The position numbers and the translations under genes were made by a program. The notes under the pieces were generated by a model that made no database searches, was not told the origin of the DNA, and saw only the letters and a list, made by a program, of their open reading frames with translations. Positions 44,418-54,749 of a stretch of DNA of 64,000 bases are shown one piece after another (positions within the stretch are counted from its first letter, which is position 1; each line of letters begins with the position of its first letter). Source of the stretch: Falsibacillus pallidus (GTDB lineage Bacteria > Bacillota > Bacilli > Bacillales > DSM-25281); assembly GCF_003350505.1 (NCBI RefSeq), contig NZ_QQAY01000006.1:97481-161480 (forward strand), read 5' to 3'.

Positions 44418-44858
44418 TTGGCTACAGCGAGAGCAGAACAAATCCCTGTAAAAATCGAGCTCAAGACAAAAATTAAGCACGATGAACAGCAGGAAACCTA
44501 TGAATTGGTTGCATTTGGACGATACTATCAAAAAGGTAAATCCATTTATATAAAATACGATGAAATACAAGAAGAAGGCACGGTCAACACGATCGTGAAA
44601 ATCACGGAGGGTGAAGCAGTCATTCTCCGGAGCGGCGCCTTGAAGATGAGGCTGAGTTTTATAAAAGGAAACGAAATGAATGGCTCCTATGACAGCCCAT
44701 ATGGGACATTGCTCCTTACGACGAGGACAAAAGAGCTTCAACTGGACCAGTCCAGCGAAGGGAAGATCGACGGCCATTTTGACTTGCGCTACCAGCTCTT
44801 AATGCAAGGTTCTTCAGTTGGCGTATATGAAATGAATATCAAATTCAAGGAGGAGTAA
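44418..44858 (+). CDS. ywiB: YwiB family protein (DUF1934)
   Basis: The 146-residue beta-barrel-like, calycin-type DUF1934 protein alternates strand-like segments ([33 protein letters not shown]). The TTG at 44418 has AGAAGGA 10 bp upstream; an in-frame GTG at 44409 is too close to that site. It is 8 bp upstream of argS, as in B. subtilis. Function unknown. Confidence 0.83.
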   Translation: MATARAEQIPVKIELKTKIKHDEQQETYELVAFGRYYQKGKSIYIKYDEIQEEGTVNTIVKITEGEAVILRSGALKMRLSFIKGNEMNGSYDSPYGTLLLTTRTKELQLDQSSEGKIDGHFDLRYQLLMQGSSVGVYEMNIKFKEE

Positions 44859-44866
44859 AAACGGTT

Positions 44867-46537
44867 ATGAACATAGTGGAACAAATCCAGGAACGTTTAA
44901 AAGCGGAAATTAAAGCGGCAGTGATCAAAGCAGAATTAGCGGCGGAAGACCAGGTGCCTGAAGCCATTTTAGAAACGCCGAAAGATAAAGCACATGGCGA
45001 CTACTCAACAAATATGGCAATGCAATTGACAAGAATTGCACGAAAAGCACCAAAGATGATTGCAGAAGCGATCATCGAAAACTTTGACAGCACAAAAGCG
45101 TCTATTGAAAAAATTGAGATCGCAGGACCAGGCTTTATCAATTTTTACATGAACAACAGCTATTTGACTGATTTGATCCCGACTGTCCTAGAAGCTGGCG
45201 ATGACTACGGCAAGTCAGATGCAGGAAAAGGCGAAAAGATCCAAGTGGAGTTCGTTTCTGCGAATCCGACCGGGGACCTTCATTTAGGCCATGCCCGCGG
45301 AGCAGCTGTCGGCGATTCCCTGTGCAACGTTCTTGAAAAAGCAGGCTATGATGTCACACGCGAATATTACATCAATGATGCCGGAAACCAGATTCATAAC
45401 TTGGCGATTTCCGTAGAAGCCCGCTACTTCCAGGCTCTTGGCATGGAAAAAGAAATGCCGGAGGACGGCTACCACGGGGCAGATATCATTGAAATCGGCA
45501 AAACGCTTGCTGAAGAACACGGTGACCGCTTCGTGAAAGCTGATGAAAAAGAACGCTATGATTTCTTCCGTGACTACGGATTGAAATACGAATTGGCAAA
45601 GCTTCAAAAAGACCTGGCAGATTTCCGCGTCGATTTTGATGTGTGGTTCTCAGAGACTTCCCTGTACCAGGACAACAAAATCGATGATGCTCTTGCAGCA
45701 CTTCGCGAAAATGGCCACATCTTTGAAGATGGCGGAGCGACTTGGTTCCGTTCCACTACATTCGGCGACGATAAAGACCGTGTATTGATCAAAAACGATG
45801 GATCTTACACATACTTAACACCGGATGTTGCTTACCATAAGAACAAGTTCAACCGTGGATTTGATAAAGTCATCAACATCTGGGGTGCAGACCACCACGG
45901 ATACATTCCTCGTATGAAAGCGGCGATTGAAGCGCTTGGCTTCAATCCTGATAACTTGGAAGTTGAAATCATCCAGATGGTTCAGCTTTATAAAGACGGC
46001 GAAAAAATGAAAATGAGTAAACGTACAGGAAAGGCTGTCACACTCCGCGAGCTTGTGGAAGAAGTCGGCTTGGATGCGGTACGCTATTTCTTCGCAATGA
46101 GAAGCGGAGATACTCATTTGGACTTTGACTTGGATTTGGCTGTATCGCAATCCAATGAAAACCCGGTATATTATGCACAGTACGCACATGCACGCATCTG
46201 CAGCATCCTGCGCCAAGGAGAAGAAGCTGGCTTCACAGTGGATCCTTCAGCTGATTTGAGCAAAATCGGTGCAGAGAAGGAAATCGACGTATTGAAAAAA
46301 GTCGGCGAATTCCCTCAAGTGGTGGCAGAATCGGCAGAGAAGCGCATCCCGCATAGAGTCACCAACTACATCAATGATCTGGCAGCAGCTTTCCACAGCT
46401 TCTACAATGCGGAAAAAGTGCTTGATCCAGAACAGCCTGAATTGACAAAAGCGCGTTTGGCACTCATCAAAGCTGTACAGCTGACAATGAAAAATGCGCT
46501 GGCCATCATCGGAGTAGGCGCTCCAGAAAAAATGTAA
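44867..46537 (+). CDS. argS: Arginyl-tRNA synthetase
   Basis: The 556-residue class I aminoacyl-tRNA synthetase has the HIGH-type motif HLGHARG (with PTGDLHLGH), the KMSKS motif as KMSKRTGK and a C-terminal anticodon-binding domain. It charges tRNA-Arg. Cotranscribed with ywiB; AAGGAGG precedes the ATG. No T-box leader was seen upstream. Confidence 0.97.
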   Translation: MNIVEQIQERLKAEIKAAVIKAELAAEDQVPEAILETPKDKAHGDYSTNMAMQLTRIARKAPKMIAEAIIENFDSTKASIEKIEIAGPGFINFYMNNSYLTDLIPTVLEAGDDYGKSDAGKGEKIQVEFVSANPTGDLHLGHARGAAVGDSLCNVLEKAGYDVTREYYINDAGNQIHNLAISVEARYFQALGMEKEMPEDGYHGADIIEIGKTLAEEHGDRFVKADEKERYDFFRDYGLKYELAKLQKDLADFRVDFDVWFSETSLYQDNKIDDALAALRENGHIFEDGGATWFRSTTFGDDKDRVLIKNDGSYTYLTPDVAYHKNKFNRGFDKVINIWGADHHGYIPRMKAAIEALGFNPDNLEVEIIQMVQLYKDGEKMKMSKRTGKAVTLRELVEEVGLDAVRYFFAMRSGDTHLDFDLDLAVSQSNENPVYYAQYAHARICSILRQGEEAGFTVDPSADLSKIGAEKEIDVLKKVGEFPQVVAESAEKRIPHRVTNYINDLAAAFHSFYNAEKVLDPEQPELTKARLALIKAVQLTMKNALAIIGVGAPEKM

Positions 46538-46553
46538 TCCATATCACGACAAA

Positions 46554-46588
46554 CAAAGCCGGACACCTTCAGCAGGTGCCCGGCTTTT
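46554..46588 (+). terminator. Terminator of ywiB-argS
   Basis: AAAGCCGG-CACCT/AGGTG-CCGGCTTT stem with T-rich end. Confidence 0.88.
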
Positions 46589-46705
46589 GTCGATTGATGA
46601 TGTGGTTGCTTATGGGGACGAAAAAGCTGATAATATGTTCATAGGAAACATATGGATGAAGCAATATTGTTCTTCAACTCTCTATACAAGGAGCGGTTCA
46701 TTGAG

Positions 46706-46885
46706 ATGAAAGTCGTTGTTTTAGCTGTCATAACAGGATTTATCGTCGGTTTCATTTTTGCTGTTTTTCGCTTGCCCATCCCGGCCCCTCCGGCACTCGC
46801 AGGCATCATGGGAATCGTCGGGATTTATTTAGGATTCAAAGCGTATGAGTGGCTGCTGCCAATCATGCAGGGCTGGTGGAAATGA
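46706..46885 (+). CDS. XapX-domain small membrane protein
   Basis: The 59-residue protein has two membrane helices with the XapX pattern (VITGFIVGFIFAVFRLPIPAPPALAGIMGIVG). The ATG at 46706 is used; AAGGAG lies 12 bp upstream, a long spacing. Function unknown. It is convergent with the following PP-loop gene, leaving 18 bp between stops. Confidence 0.8.
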   Translation: MKVVVLAVITGFIVGFIFAVFRLPIPAPPALAGIMGIVGIYLGFKAYEWLLPIMQGWWK

Positions 46886-46903
46886 CTGTTCTCTCAAAAT
46901 CCG

Positions 46904-47584
46904 TCAGCCTTCCATCGAAGGAAGAATGTCTGCATACCAAAATCGTCCGTCTTTTACATAGCTGCTCCCGAATCGGAAATCCACCGGCTCTTTAAAAATG
47001 GGTCCATCATACACAAACGTGTGAAATTCCCCATTCTCTCCGCAAGGATCTACACCTTCTGGGAGACTATCAAGAAATTCTGCCGTATAAGATGCGCCAG
47101 TGAAAGAAGGGTCAAGCTGGCTCCCATCCACGCAGACCACTGCTGCATTAAAGCCTGCATCTAAAAAGGCTTGGCTGCTATCAGCACTGGTAAGACCCCA
47201 TAGTGGAAAAATAGGAGAGAGGCCTGTTCCTTCAAGATTTTTTTCACGGTACTTCCGGATATCCTCCAGAAATAAATCACCGAATGCCATTAAGGCAATT
47301 CCGTCTTCAATCAATTCTTCCACTGCCTGCTGCATCCGGCTCTCATATTCTTCATTTGCCGGATCGCTGCCAAGCCAAATCGGGCGGAGCGGAATACCAA
47401 GCGATTTCGCTTGATCCTTAAGCAATTCATAAGGAATGTCATGCATCATGACTTTTCCGGTATCCTCATTCACTGTCGTCATGAGACAGGACACCTCAAA
47501 GCCGGGATCATTCAATAAACGATAAAGCATCAACGAGCTGTCGCGGCCGCCGCTCCAGGAAACACAAACCTTTTTCTTGTCCAT
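46904..47584 (-). CDS. Dph6-related PP-loop ATP pyrophosphatase
   Basis: The 226-residue protein of the adenine nucleotide alpha-hydrolase superfamily has the PP-loop SGGRDSS at residues 10-16, followed by GDLFLEDIRKYRE and the conserved PLWG motif of the diphthine-ammonia ligase-like family. Bacteria lack diphthamide, so the substrate is unknown. The ATG at 47584 follows AAAGGGGGC. Confidence 0.82.
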   Translation of the reverse strand: MDKKKVCVSWSGGRDSSLMLYRLLNDPGFEVSCLMTTVNEDTGKVMMHDIPYELLKDQAKSLGIPLRPIWLGSDPANEEYESRMQQAVEELIEDGIALMAFGDLFLEDIRKYREKNLEGTGLSPIFPLWGLTSADSSQAFLDAGFNAAVVCVDGSQLDPSFTGASYTAEFLDSLPEGVDPCGENGEFHTFVYDGPIFKEPVDFRFGSSYVKDGRFWYADILPSMEG

Positions 47585-47653
47585 AAAAAAGCCCCCTTTA
47601 CCGAAAGTGTAGCACATTCGGCAGGAGGGGATTTGCGCCACTATAAAAATTAT

Positions 47654-48607
47654 TTACCACCTAAGAACGCTTCCGGTTAGACGCTTGACGCCCCGGATGG
47701 ATGAAACATCTTCAATCAGCTGAAACATTGCAAGGTCTTTATTTTTTGCTTCGATCATGATATCAAAATCCTGATCATACGCTTTGGCCATCTTTAAAAA
47801 AGGCAAAACGAACTCCATGGACACATTGTCTGCATGTGAGCGGAATGCACTTTCAGACTTGGGGGAGGAAAGGTGCACTTTAGGGATGAGGGGGAAGCTG
47901 CTCCATGTCTGATAAATCCTTGGCCATAGCCGGCTGATGTCCTCTTCGGATAAATTGGCCAAATGGTGGTGATAGTCGAGGATCATCGGCACTCCTTCTT
48001 TTTCGCAAACTTCAAGCGTTTCTTCGGCTGTGTAGGTTTTATCATCGTTTTCAAGGGTCATGACCTGTTTGATGTGAGGAGGGAGCTTTTTCAGATTTTG
48101 ATGGAATCCTTCAAGTGCCGATTCTTTATCCCCATATGTACCGCCAATATGGATGTTGATGAGCCCTTGATCCTGCACATCCATGGCCTCAAACATCCGA
48201 TAATGATAGTCCATGTCTTTAACCGCGTTTTCCGTCACTTCCTCGCGAGGGCTCGTGAACAAGGTGAATTGATTAGGATGAAAGCTTACCCGCAGATTAA
48301 ACTTTTTTATAAGATCGCCAAGCTTCTTCCATTCCTTTTGAAAGGGAGAAACGAAGTCCCACATGACCTCAGGGTGTGTAGCCAGGGGAACGAGGGAACT
48401 GGATAAACGGTACAAAGAAACTTCATGGGCCGCGTTATAGTAGAGAATCCGTTTTGTATTCGCGAGGTTCTGAGCCGTCACCTCCAGCAATTTCTCTTCA
48501 CGCTCCAATTTTGTCAGCTTCTGATAGCGGGCAAATGTCAACGTCTTTGAAGGACTGGCATTCCACAAGCCAAGTGCATTTGCCACAAAACCAAATCGGA
48601 TCTGCAT
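47654..48607 (-). CDS. uvsE: UV DNA damage endonuclease UvsE
   Basis: The 317-residue TIM-barrel endonuclease nicks DNA 5' to UV photoproducts and abasic sites. Metal-binding motifs are visible: [38 protein letters not shown] and IMIEAKNKD. In B. subtilis the gene is ywjD, a spore UV-resistance factor, next to the cls gene as here. GGAG precedes the ATG. Confidence 0.94.
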   Translation of the reverse strand: MQIRFGFVANALGLWNASPSKTLTFARYQKLTKLEREEKLLEVTAQNLANTKRILYYNAAHEVSLYRLSSSLVPLATHPEVMWDFVSPFQKEWKKLGDLIKKFNLRVSFHPNQFTLFTSPREEVTENAVKDMDYHYRMFEAMDVQDQGLINIHIGGTYGDKESALEGFHQNLKKLPPHIKQVMTLENDDKTYTAEETLEVCEKEGVPMILDYHHHLANLSEEDISRLWPRIYQTWSSFPLIPKVHLSSPKSESAFRSHADNVSMEFVLPFLKMAKAYDQDFDIMIEAKNKDLAMFQLIEDVSSIRGVKRLTGSVLRW

Positions 48608-48630
48608 GATGAATCTCCTTCCCTGGCCGC

Positions 48631-49839
48631 CTAAAGAAGCGGCTCGATAGATTTCCCGACCAGTTCCTTGACGGCATTCTTCTTCCTGAGCTTTTTGATT
48701 TCGTGTAACGTTAGATGATGCGATTCTGCCATATCTTTGTCCATTACTGAAAGAATTTCCTCAATCATTTGCGGCGTGTAGATAAAGCAGTTCATTTCGT
48801 TATTCAGAAGAAAGCTGCGCCTATCAAAATTAGCTGTCCCGATGTCGCAGACTTTCCGGTCGATGATCAGTACTTTTGCATGGTAGAAACCTTGGGTAAA
48901 TTGATGGACCAGTGCGCCGCGCTTAATGATTTCAAATAAGTATGGGAACGAGGCTTCCTTCACAAAAGGATGGTCGGCCGTTTCCGGAACAATCACTTTT
49001 ACCGTTACCCCTCTTTCCATGGCTCGTAAAAGCTCCCGGAACGTATCATCTGTCGGGATGAAATAAGGCGTCCCGATATAGATTTCAGATTGGGCTTTTT
49101 TCAGCATCTTGCCGATTTCCTTTTCCATGCGGAATCCTTGCGAAGGGAAAAACTTATGAGAGATTTGTCCTTTTGGCAGTTCCTCCGGGTTCAAGTTTTG
49201 AGAAGGGATAGTCTTTTTCGACGAGCGGTTCCAATCCACAATGAATTCCTTATGCAAATCAACAACTCCTTCTCCGGTAATCCGGATGTGGTAGTCACGC
49301 CACGGGGAAAAGCCGGTTTTTTCGTTGATGTATTCTTTTCCGATGTTGTAGCCCCCAAGGTACCCGATTTTTCCGTCGATGACAGCGATTTTTCGGTGGT
49401 TCCGCTGCTGAAGCGAAAAAAAGGTGTAGGGGAAATAAGGCTTATTGCAAAATTCGAAAAGGACGCCTGCTTCTTTAGCCTTTTTTAATGCTTTTTTATC
49501 AATTTTATATCCTCCGAGGAAATCTGTGAGCAGCCTTACCTCAAGGCCCTCTTTTGCCTTCTGCCCTAGGAGATCCAGGAAGGACTTGCTGAAGTCATCA
49601 TTTTTAATGATATAAAAAAGGATGTAGATTTGTTTTTGTGCTTGTTTGATATCCTCGAACATTTGATCAAATAATTCCGTTCCGTCGGCAATCATTTCAA
49701 TGGAGCTGGACCTGATAGGGTAATCACGCCACTCTGCCTTTTTGGCATAAGCTTTTTTGCCCAGCTTAAAATCTAGGACAAGCAGGAATACCAGCAAAAC
49801 GATGATGCCTGCTGCTGCAGCGAACCAAACGAAAACCAT
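48631..49839 (-). CDS. cls: Cardiolipin synthase-like phospholipase D protein
   Basis: The 402-residue protein has one N-terminal membrane helix and two PLD catalytic HKD motifs, HRKIAVIDG and [10 protein letters not shown]. It corresponds to B. subtilis YwjE, one of the secondary cardiolipin synthases, by neighbourhood (uvsE downstream, fadF divergent upstream). The usual second N-terminal helix of ClsA is absent, which fits the shorter paralogue. Confidence 0.88.
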   Translation of the reverse strand: MVFVWFAAAAGIIVLLVFLLVLDFKLGKKAYAKKAEWRDYPIRSSSIEMIADGTELFDQMFEDIKQAQKQIYILFYIIKNDDFSKSFLDLLGQKAKEGLEVRLLTDFLGGYKIDKKALKKAKEAGVLFEFCNKPYFPYTFFSLQQRNHRKIAVIDGKIGYLGGYNIGKEYINEKTGFSPWRDYHIRITGEGVVDLHKEFIVDWNRSSKKTIPSQNLNPEELPKGQISHKFFPSQGFRMEKEIGKMLKKAQSEIYIGTPYFIPTDDTFRELLRAMERGVTVKVIVPETADHPFVKEASFPYLFEIIKRGALVHQFTQGFYHAKVLIIDRKVCDIGTANFDRRSFLLNNEMNCFIYTPQMIEEILSVMDKDMAESHHLTLHEIKKLRKKNAVKELVGKSIEPLL

Positions 49840-49972
49840 AGGCTGAACCTCACTTCTGCTTAAAGACTTTTTTTATTAGAATCCCCTAATTAATCGTAAG
49901 CAAACTAAGAAATGTGCTGAAGAGGGGAAAAGAAAAAATTGTGCAGGTGGAAGAAAACATTTTGAAAAGTTG

Positions 49973-50000
49973 TTGACTGAATGCTCATTCATTATATAAT
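49973..50000 (+). promoter_or_regulatory. fadF promoter with embedded palindromic operator
   Basis: TTGACT (49973-49978), 16 bp, TATAAT (49995-50000) is a near-consensus sigma-A promoter. The spacer contains the perfect palindrome TGAATG-CT-CATTCA (49978-49991), so a bound repressor would block RNA polymerase. A related site, TGAACGCTCGCTCG, lies upstream of mmgA. Confidence 0.75.
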
Positions 50001-50093
50001 GGAACTATATAGTTTTTCAGAAAATTAACTTCTTTTTAAAAGTTTCAACAATGGGGATTGCAGACAGATATTTGAAGGGAGAGGTCAGCAGAG

Positions 50094-52211
50094 ATGAATG
50101 GATTACTTTGGGTAAACCTTATTGCATTTCTTCTTGTAACCGCTTACGCGATCAGCTTGTTCGTCTACGTGGTAAAGACAAGAATCGAATACATTAAACT
50201 TGGCAAAAAAGCTGAGTTTGATAACAACGTAAAAGAACGGATGCGAAAGATCTGGGTCAACGTATTCGGACAGAAGAAGCTTTTGAAGGACAAAAAGAGT
50301 GGGGCTATCCACGTCATGTTTTTCTATGGCTTCCTTCTTGTCCAATTCGGTGCGATTGATTTCATTTGGAAAGGAATCAATCCTGATTCGCATTTGCCGC
50401 TTGGACCGCTTTATGCAGGGTTCACATTTTTCCAGGAAATCGTTACGCTTGTCATTCTAGTAGCGGTTGTATGGGCTTTCTACCGCAGATATGTGGAGAA
50501 ATTGGTCCGTTTGAAGAGAGGATTTAAATCAGGGCTTGTCCTTATTTTTATCGGTGGACTGATGCTTTCAGTCTTGATCGGAAACGGAATGGGCATCATC
50601 TGGCATGGAGAAGAGCTGTCCTGGACAGAGCCGGTGGCATCGCTTATCGCCATGGCGCTTGGTGCAATCGGGAAGACAGCATCCATCACGATTTTCTATA
50701 TCGCTTGGTGGATCCATCTGACATTCCTGCTTGGGTTCCTAGTATATGTGCCGCAGTCCAAGCATGCTCACTTGATTGCAGGACCGGCCAACGTTTATTT
50801 CAACCGTTTAGAAAATGCAGGGAAGCTGAAAGCGATCGATTTTGAAGATGAATCCCAGGAATCCTTCGGGGTCGGAAAAATCGAGGACTTTAACCAGCTC
50901 CAGCTGATCGATTTATATGCCTGTGTAGAATGCGGACGATGCACGAATATGTGTCCGGCTACAGGTACGGGAAAAATGCTTTCTCCGATGGATTTGATTG
51001 TGAAGCTGCGTGACCACCTGACAAACCACGGTGCAGCAGTGACATCGAAACAGCCATGGGTGCCGACATTTGCTTTCTCTAACACGAAAGGCAACCAGAT
51101 TGCCATGGCAGCAGCCGGGCAGGGAGCAGAAGAAGCGGCAGCAGGATTGGCATACAGTGCAAGCATGATCGGGGAAGTCATCACAGAAGAAGAAATCTGG
51201 GCATGTACGACTTGCCGCAACTGTGAAGATCAATGTCCGGTCATGAATGAACACGTGGATAAAATCATCGATATGCGCCGCTACCTTGTTTTGACGGAAG
51301 GTAAGATGGACGCGGATGCGCAAAGAGCGATGCAAAACATCGAACGCCAAGGAAACCCTTGGGGATTGAACCGGAAAGAGCGCGAGAACTGGCGTGAAGC
51401 ACGCGAAGATGTCGTCGTTCCAACGGTAAAAGAAATGAAAAAAGCCGATGAAGAATTCGAATATTTATTCTGGGTCGGATCCATGGGGTCTTTTGACAAC
51501 CGAAGCCAAAAAATCGCTTTATCCTTCGCGAAGCTGATGAACGAAGCAGGCGTGAAGTTCGCGATTTTAGGAAACAAGGAAAAGAACTCAGGAGATACGC
51601 CGCGCCGCTTAGGAAACGAGTTTTTGTTCCAGGAGCTTGCACAGGCGAACATTGCGGAATTCGAAAAGAACGAAGTGAAGAAAATCGTCACGATCGACCC
51701 GCATGCCTACAATATTTTCAAAAACGAATATCCTGACTTTGGATTGCAGGCGGAAGTATACCATCATACAGAAGTGCTTGCGAAGCTCGTTGAGGAAGGG
51801 CGCTTGAAGCCTAAATTTGAAGTGAATGAAACGATCACATTCCATGATTCCTGCTACCTTGGCCGCTACAATGAAGTGTACGATCCTCCTCGAGAAATCT
51901 TAAAATCCATTCCGGGCGTCAAGCTCATCGAAATGGAAAGAAACCGCGAGAAGGGAATGTGCTGCGGTGCTGGAGGCGGATTGATGTGGATGGAAGAAGA
52001 CACTGGCCACCGCGTCAACGTCGCGCGTACGGAGCAGGCGCTTGCTGTGAATCCATCTGTCATCAGTTCTGGATGCCCATACTGCTTGACGATGCTGTCC
52101 GATGGAACAAAAGCGAAGGAAGTCGAAGAAAACGTCAGCACTTACGACGTGGCGGAGCTGCTTGAAAAAGCGGTATGCGGATCAATCGGTCCTTCCACGC
52201 TTGTATCTTGA
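50094..52211 (+). CDS. fadF: Fe-S oxidoreductase linked to acyl-CoA dehydrogenation
   Basis: The 705-residue protein has an N-terminal block of membrane helices (nitrate-reductase-gamma-like), two 4Fe-4S clusters (CVECGRCTNMCP from residue 277 and CTTCRNCEDQCP about 95 residues later) and a C-terminal heterodisulfide-reductase-like domain with CCGAGGG and SGCPYC. B. subtilis ywjF (fadF) is in the fatty-acid degradation regulon, and this protein probably carries electrons from acyl-CoA dehydrogenases or ETF to menaquinone. Confidence 0.9.
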   Translation: MNGLLWVNLIAFLLVTAYAISLFVYVVKTRIEYIKLGKKAEFDNNVKERMRKIWVNVFGQKKLLKDKKSGAIHVMFFYGFLLVQFGAIDFIWKGINPDSHLPLGPLYAGFTFFQEIVTLVILVAVVWAFYRRYVEKLVRLKRGFKSGLVLIFIGGLMLSVLIGNGMGIIWHGEELSWTEPVASLIAMALGAIGKTASITIFYIAWWIHLTFLLGFLVYVPQSKHAHLIAGPANVYFNRLENAGKLKAIDFEDESQESFGVGKIEDFNQLQLIDLYACVECGRCTNMCPATGTGKMLSPMDLIVKLRDHLTNHGAAVTSKQPWVPTFAFSNTKGNQIAMAAAGQGAEEAAAGLAYSASMIGEVITEEEIWACTTCRNCEDQCPVMNEHVDKIIDMRRYLVLTEGKMDADAQRAMQNIERQGNPWGLNRKERENWREAREDVVVPTVKEMKKADEEFEYLFWVGSMGSFDNRSQKIALSFAKLMNEAGVKFAILGNKEKNSGDTPRRLGNEFLFQELAQANIAEFEKNEVKKIVTIDPHAYNIFKNEYPDFGLQAEVYHHTEVLAKLVEEGRLKPKFEVNETITFHDSCYLGRYNEVYDPPREILKSIPGVKLIEMERNREKGMCCGAGGGLMWMEEDTGHRVNVARTEQALAVNPSVISSGCPYCLTMLSDGTKAKEVEENVSTYDVAELLEKAVCGSIGPSTLVS

Positions 52212-52382
52212 TGAGCCAAAAGTAAAGTAAAGTGAATACAATAGACGGAATTGATATGAAATAAATAATTTTTCGAATTATTTATAAAATGTTTTTATTC
52301 CGGCTATTTTTCTTGTAAAATAAAAACATATGAAGCGTTTTCATGAAGGGGCAATCTTGTCCCTTTCCTTATTGGGAAGCTC

Positions 52383-52421
52383 CGAGCGAGCGTTCAGTCG
52401 AAAAATTGTAAGCGTTTACCC
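52383..52421. promoter_or_regulatory. Operator-like palindrome and cre-like site upstream of mmgA
   Basis: CGAGCGAGCGTTCA (52383-52396), reverse complement TGAACGCTCGCTCG, resembles the fadF operator TGAATGCTCATTCA (10 of 14 bases). TTGTAAGCGTTTACCC (52406-52421) matches the cre consensus at 14 of 16 positions. A second partial cre-like palindrome, ATGAAGCGTTTTCAT, begins near 52330. Together they suggest substrate-responsive and catabolite control of the operon. Confidence 0.5.
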
Positions 52422-52455
52422 GCTCTTGAAATGAAACGAAAAGGAGAGATTCTTC

Positions 52456-53643
52456 ATGGCAAAAACAGTGATTATCAGTGGTGCCCGTACACCTTTCGGA
52501 AAAATGGGAGGGGCGCTCAGTTCCTTGACAGCTTCAGAATTAGGCGGCATTGCGCTCGCTGAAACGTTGAAGCGCGCAGACGTTCAAGCAGAAAAGGTAG
52601 AAGAAGTCATCTTGGGATCCGTCCTTCAAGGCGGCCAGGGCCAGATCCCTTCAAGACAGGCTGCACGCCACGCCGGCCTCCCATGGGAAGTGAAAACAGA
52701 GACGATCAATAAAGTATGTGCTTCCGGAATGAGAAGCGTGACACTCGCGGACCAAATCATCCGTGCGGGGGACGGCGAGGTCATCCTCGCAGGCGGAATG
52801 GAATCCATGTCAAACGCGCCGTATATCCTGCCGAAAGCACGCTGGGGATTCAGGATGGGCGATTCCACGGTCAAAGATTTGATGGTCCACGACGGGCTGA
52901 CATGCTCTTTCAATGGAGTGCACATGGGAACATACGGAAATTCAACGGCGAGAGAATTCGAGCTTACGAGAGAGCAGCAGGATGAATGGGCATTGAGAAG
53001 CCATCAGCGTGCCGTCAAAGCGATGGAAGATGGACTCTTTGCAGAGGAAATCGTGCCTGTATCCATCAAACAGAGAAAAGGCGATCCAATCATCGTAAGC
53101 ACGGATGAAGCGCCGCGGAAAGATACATCAATCGAGAAGCTGCAAAAGCTGGGTCCGGTCTTTGGCCACGATGGTACGATCACGGCCGGAAATGCACCGG
53201 GCGTGAATGACGGTGCAGCTGCGATGCTGTTGATGAGTGAAGAGCGTGCGGAAAAAGAAGGGAAGACCCCGCTAGCTGCAATCATCGGCCATGCTGCCAT
53301 CGCAGTGGAAGCAAAAGATTTCCCGCAGACGCCAGGGCTCGTAATCAATGAACTGCTCAAAAAGACAGGAAAATCGCTTGAGGAAATCGACTTATTCGAA
53401 ATCAACGAAGCATTTGCTGCCGTTTCACTGGCAAGCAGCAAAATTGCCGGACTTGATCCGGAAAAAGTGAACGTCAACGGCGGTGCGATCGCACTTGGAC
53501 ATCCAATCGGAGCTTCCGGTGCCCGCATCATCCTGACACTAGCGTATGAACTGAAAAGACGCGGCGGCGGAATCGGGATTGCTGCTATCTGCTCTGGCGG
53601 CGGCCAAGGTGATGCCGTAATGATCGAAGTACCGAAAAACTAA
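52456..53643 (+). CDS. mmgA: Acetyl-CoA C-acyltransferase (thiolase) MmgA
   Basis: The 395-residue thiolase cleaves or condenses acetoacetyl-CoA and related ketoacyl-CoA. The acylated cysteine is C88 in [10 protein letters not shown], with [10 protein letters not shown] and CSGGGQGDA as the other active-site motifs. It opens the operon mmgA-mmgB-mmgC-acdA-tetR-icmF. GGAGAG precedes the ATG. Confidence 0.94.
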   Translation: MAKTVIISGARTPFGKMGGALSSLTASELGGIALAETLKRADVQAEKVEEVILGSVLQGGQGQIPSRQAARHAGLPWEVKTETINKVCASGMRSVTLADQIIRAGDGEVILAGGMESMSNAPYILPKARWGFRMGDSTVKDLMVHDGLTCSFNGVHMGTYGNSTAREFELTREQQDEWALRSHQRAVKAMEDGLFAEEIVPVSIKQRKGDPIIVSTDEAPRKDTSIEKLQKLGPVFGHDGTITAGNAPGVNDGAAAMLLMSEERAEKEGKTPLAAIIGHAAIAVEAKDFPQTPGLVINELLKKTGKSLEEIDLFEINEAFAAVSLASSKIAGLDPEKVNVNGGAIALGHPIGASGARIILTLAYELKRRGGGIGIAAICSGGGQGDAVMIEVPKN

Positions 53644-53659
53644 TTCGTTTTTAAAGAAA

Positions 53660-53833
53660 GGCTGTTTTCGAAAACTATGTTGTTAAAATCTTAATGCCGA
53701 TTTTAACGTAAAACTAGCTGTCTAGTGCGTTGAGTTGGAGTATCCAGGCTCTTTTCGAGCTAAATCTTCATCAAAGATTGCATAAGTTATCCTGTTTTAA
53801 TGCGTAAAGCAACAATACTTTGAGAAAAGAGCC
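53660..53833 (+). repeat. Dispersed repeat family 1, copy D (full length)
   Basis: A 174-bp copy inside the mmgA-mmgB intergenic gap, from GGCTGTTTTCGAAAAC to TTTGAGAAAAGAGCCC. The ends GGCTGTTTTC and GAAAAGAGCC are imperfect terminal inverted repeats (9 of 10). Internal hairpins are GTTAAAATC/GATTTTAAC and GCTC-TTTTC-GAGC. It is transcribed as part of the operon. Confidence 0.9.
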
Positions 53834-53857
53834 CAAAACAAAGGGGAGGAAACATAG

Positions 53858-54709
53858 ATGAACATTAAAAAAGTGATGATAATTGGAGCAGGCCAAATGG
53901 GATCAGGGATTGCACAGGTTTGTGCACAGGCAGGCTTTGAAGTCTATTTGAACGACTTAAAGCCGGAATTTGTGGAGCGTGGCATTGGCGTCATTACGAA
54001 GAACCTTACCCGCAATGTAGAGAAAGGCCGCATGACTGAAGATGAGAAGACTTCCGTTTTGGGAAATATCAAGCAATCTACTAATCTTCAAGATGCTCAA
54101 AATGTAGACATCGTGATCGAAGCGGCAGTAGAGAACATGGACATCAAAACAAAGATTTTTGCACAGCTCGATGAGATTGCGCCAGAGCATGCGATTTTGG
54201 CTTCCAATACATCCTCCTTGCCGATCACAGAGATTGCCGCAGCAACGAAACGCCCGGAAAAAGTCATCGGCATGCATTTCATGAACCCGGTTCCGGTCAT
54301 GAAGCTGGTGGAAATCATCCGCGGCCTTGCAACGGCAGACGAAGTGTATCAAGCAATCGAAGATATGACGAAATCCTTGAATAAAGTGCCTGTTGAAGTG
54401 AATGACTTCCCGGGATTTGTATCCAACAGGATCTTGATGCCAATGATCAACGAAGCCATCTATACCCTTTATGAAGGTGTGGCGACAGTCGAGGCGATCG
54501 ATGAAGTCATGAAGCTTGGGATGAACCACCCAATGGGTCCGCTCACATTGGCAGACTTTATCGGCCTTGATACATGCCTTTATATCATGGAGACGCTGCA
54601 CGAAGGATTTGGTGACGACAAATATCGTCCATGCCCGCTTCTCCGCAAGTATGTGAAGGCTGGCTGGCTCGGCAAGAAATCCGGCAGAGGCTTCTATACG
54701 TATAGCTGA
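53858..54709 (+). CDS. mmgB: 3-hydroxybutyryl-CoA dehydrogenase MmgB
   Basis: The 283-residue 3-hydroxyacyl-CoA dehydrogenase has the NAD-binding motif [13 protein letters not shown] near the N-terminus and the catalytic [15 protein letters not shown] segment. It is the second step after hydration in the cluster's beta-oxidation. GGGGAGG precedes the ATG. Confidence 0.95.
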   Translation: MNIKKVMIIGAGQMGSGIAQVCAQAGFEVYLNDLKPEFVERGIGVITKNLTRNVEKGRMTEDEKTSVLGNIKQSTNLQDAQNVDIVIEAAVENMDIKTKIFAQLDEIAPEHAILASNTSSLPITEIAAATKRPEKVIGMHFMNPVPVMKLVEIIRGLATADEVYQAIEDMTKSLNKVPVEVNDFPGFVSNRILMPMINEAIYTLYEGVATVEAIDEVMKLGMNHPMGPLTLADFIGLDTCLYIMETLHEGFGDDKYRPCPLLRKYVKAGWLGKKSGRGFYTYS

Positions 54710-54749
54710 TTAAAGAATCAACACGATCAACGGCGCGGAGGGGAGAAAG

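Noticed and set aside
44867..46537. T-box leader for argS
   Set aside because: argS is 8 bp behind ywiB and no T-box or specifier stem is visible upstream of either gene.
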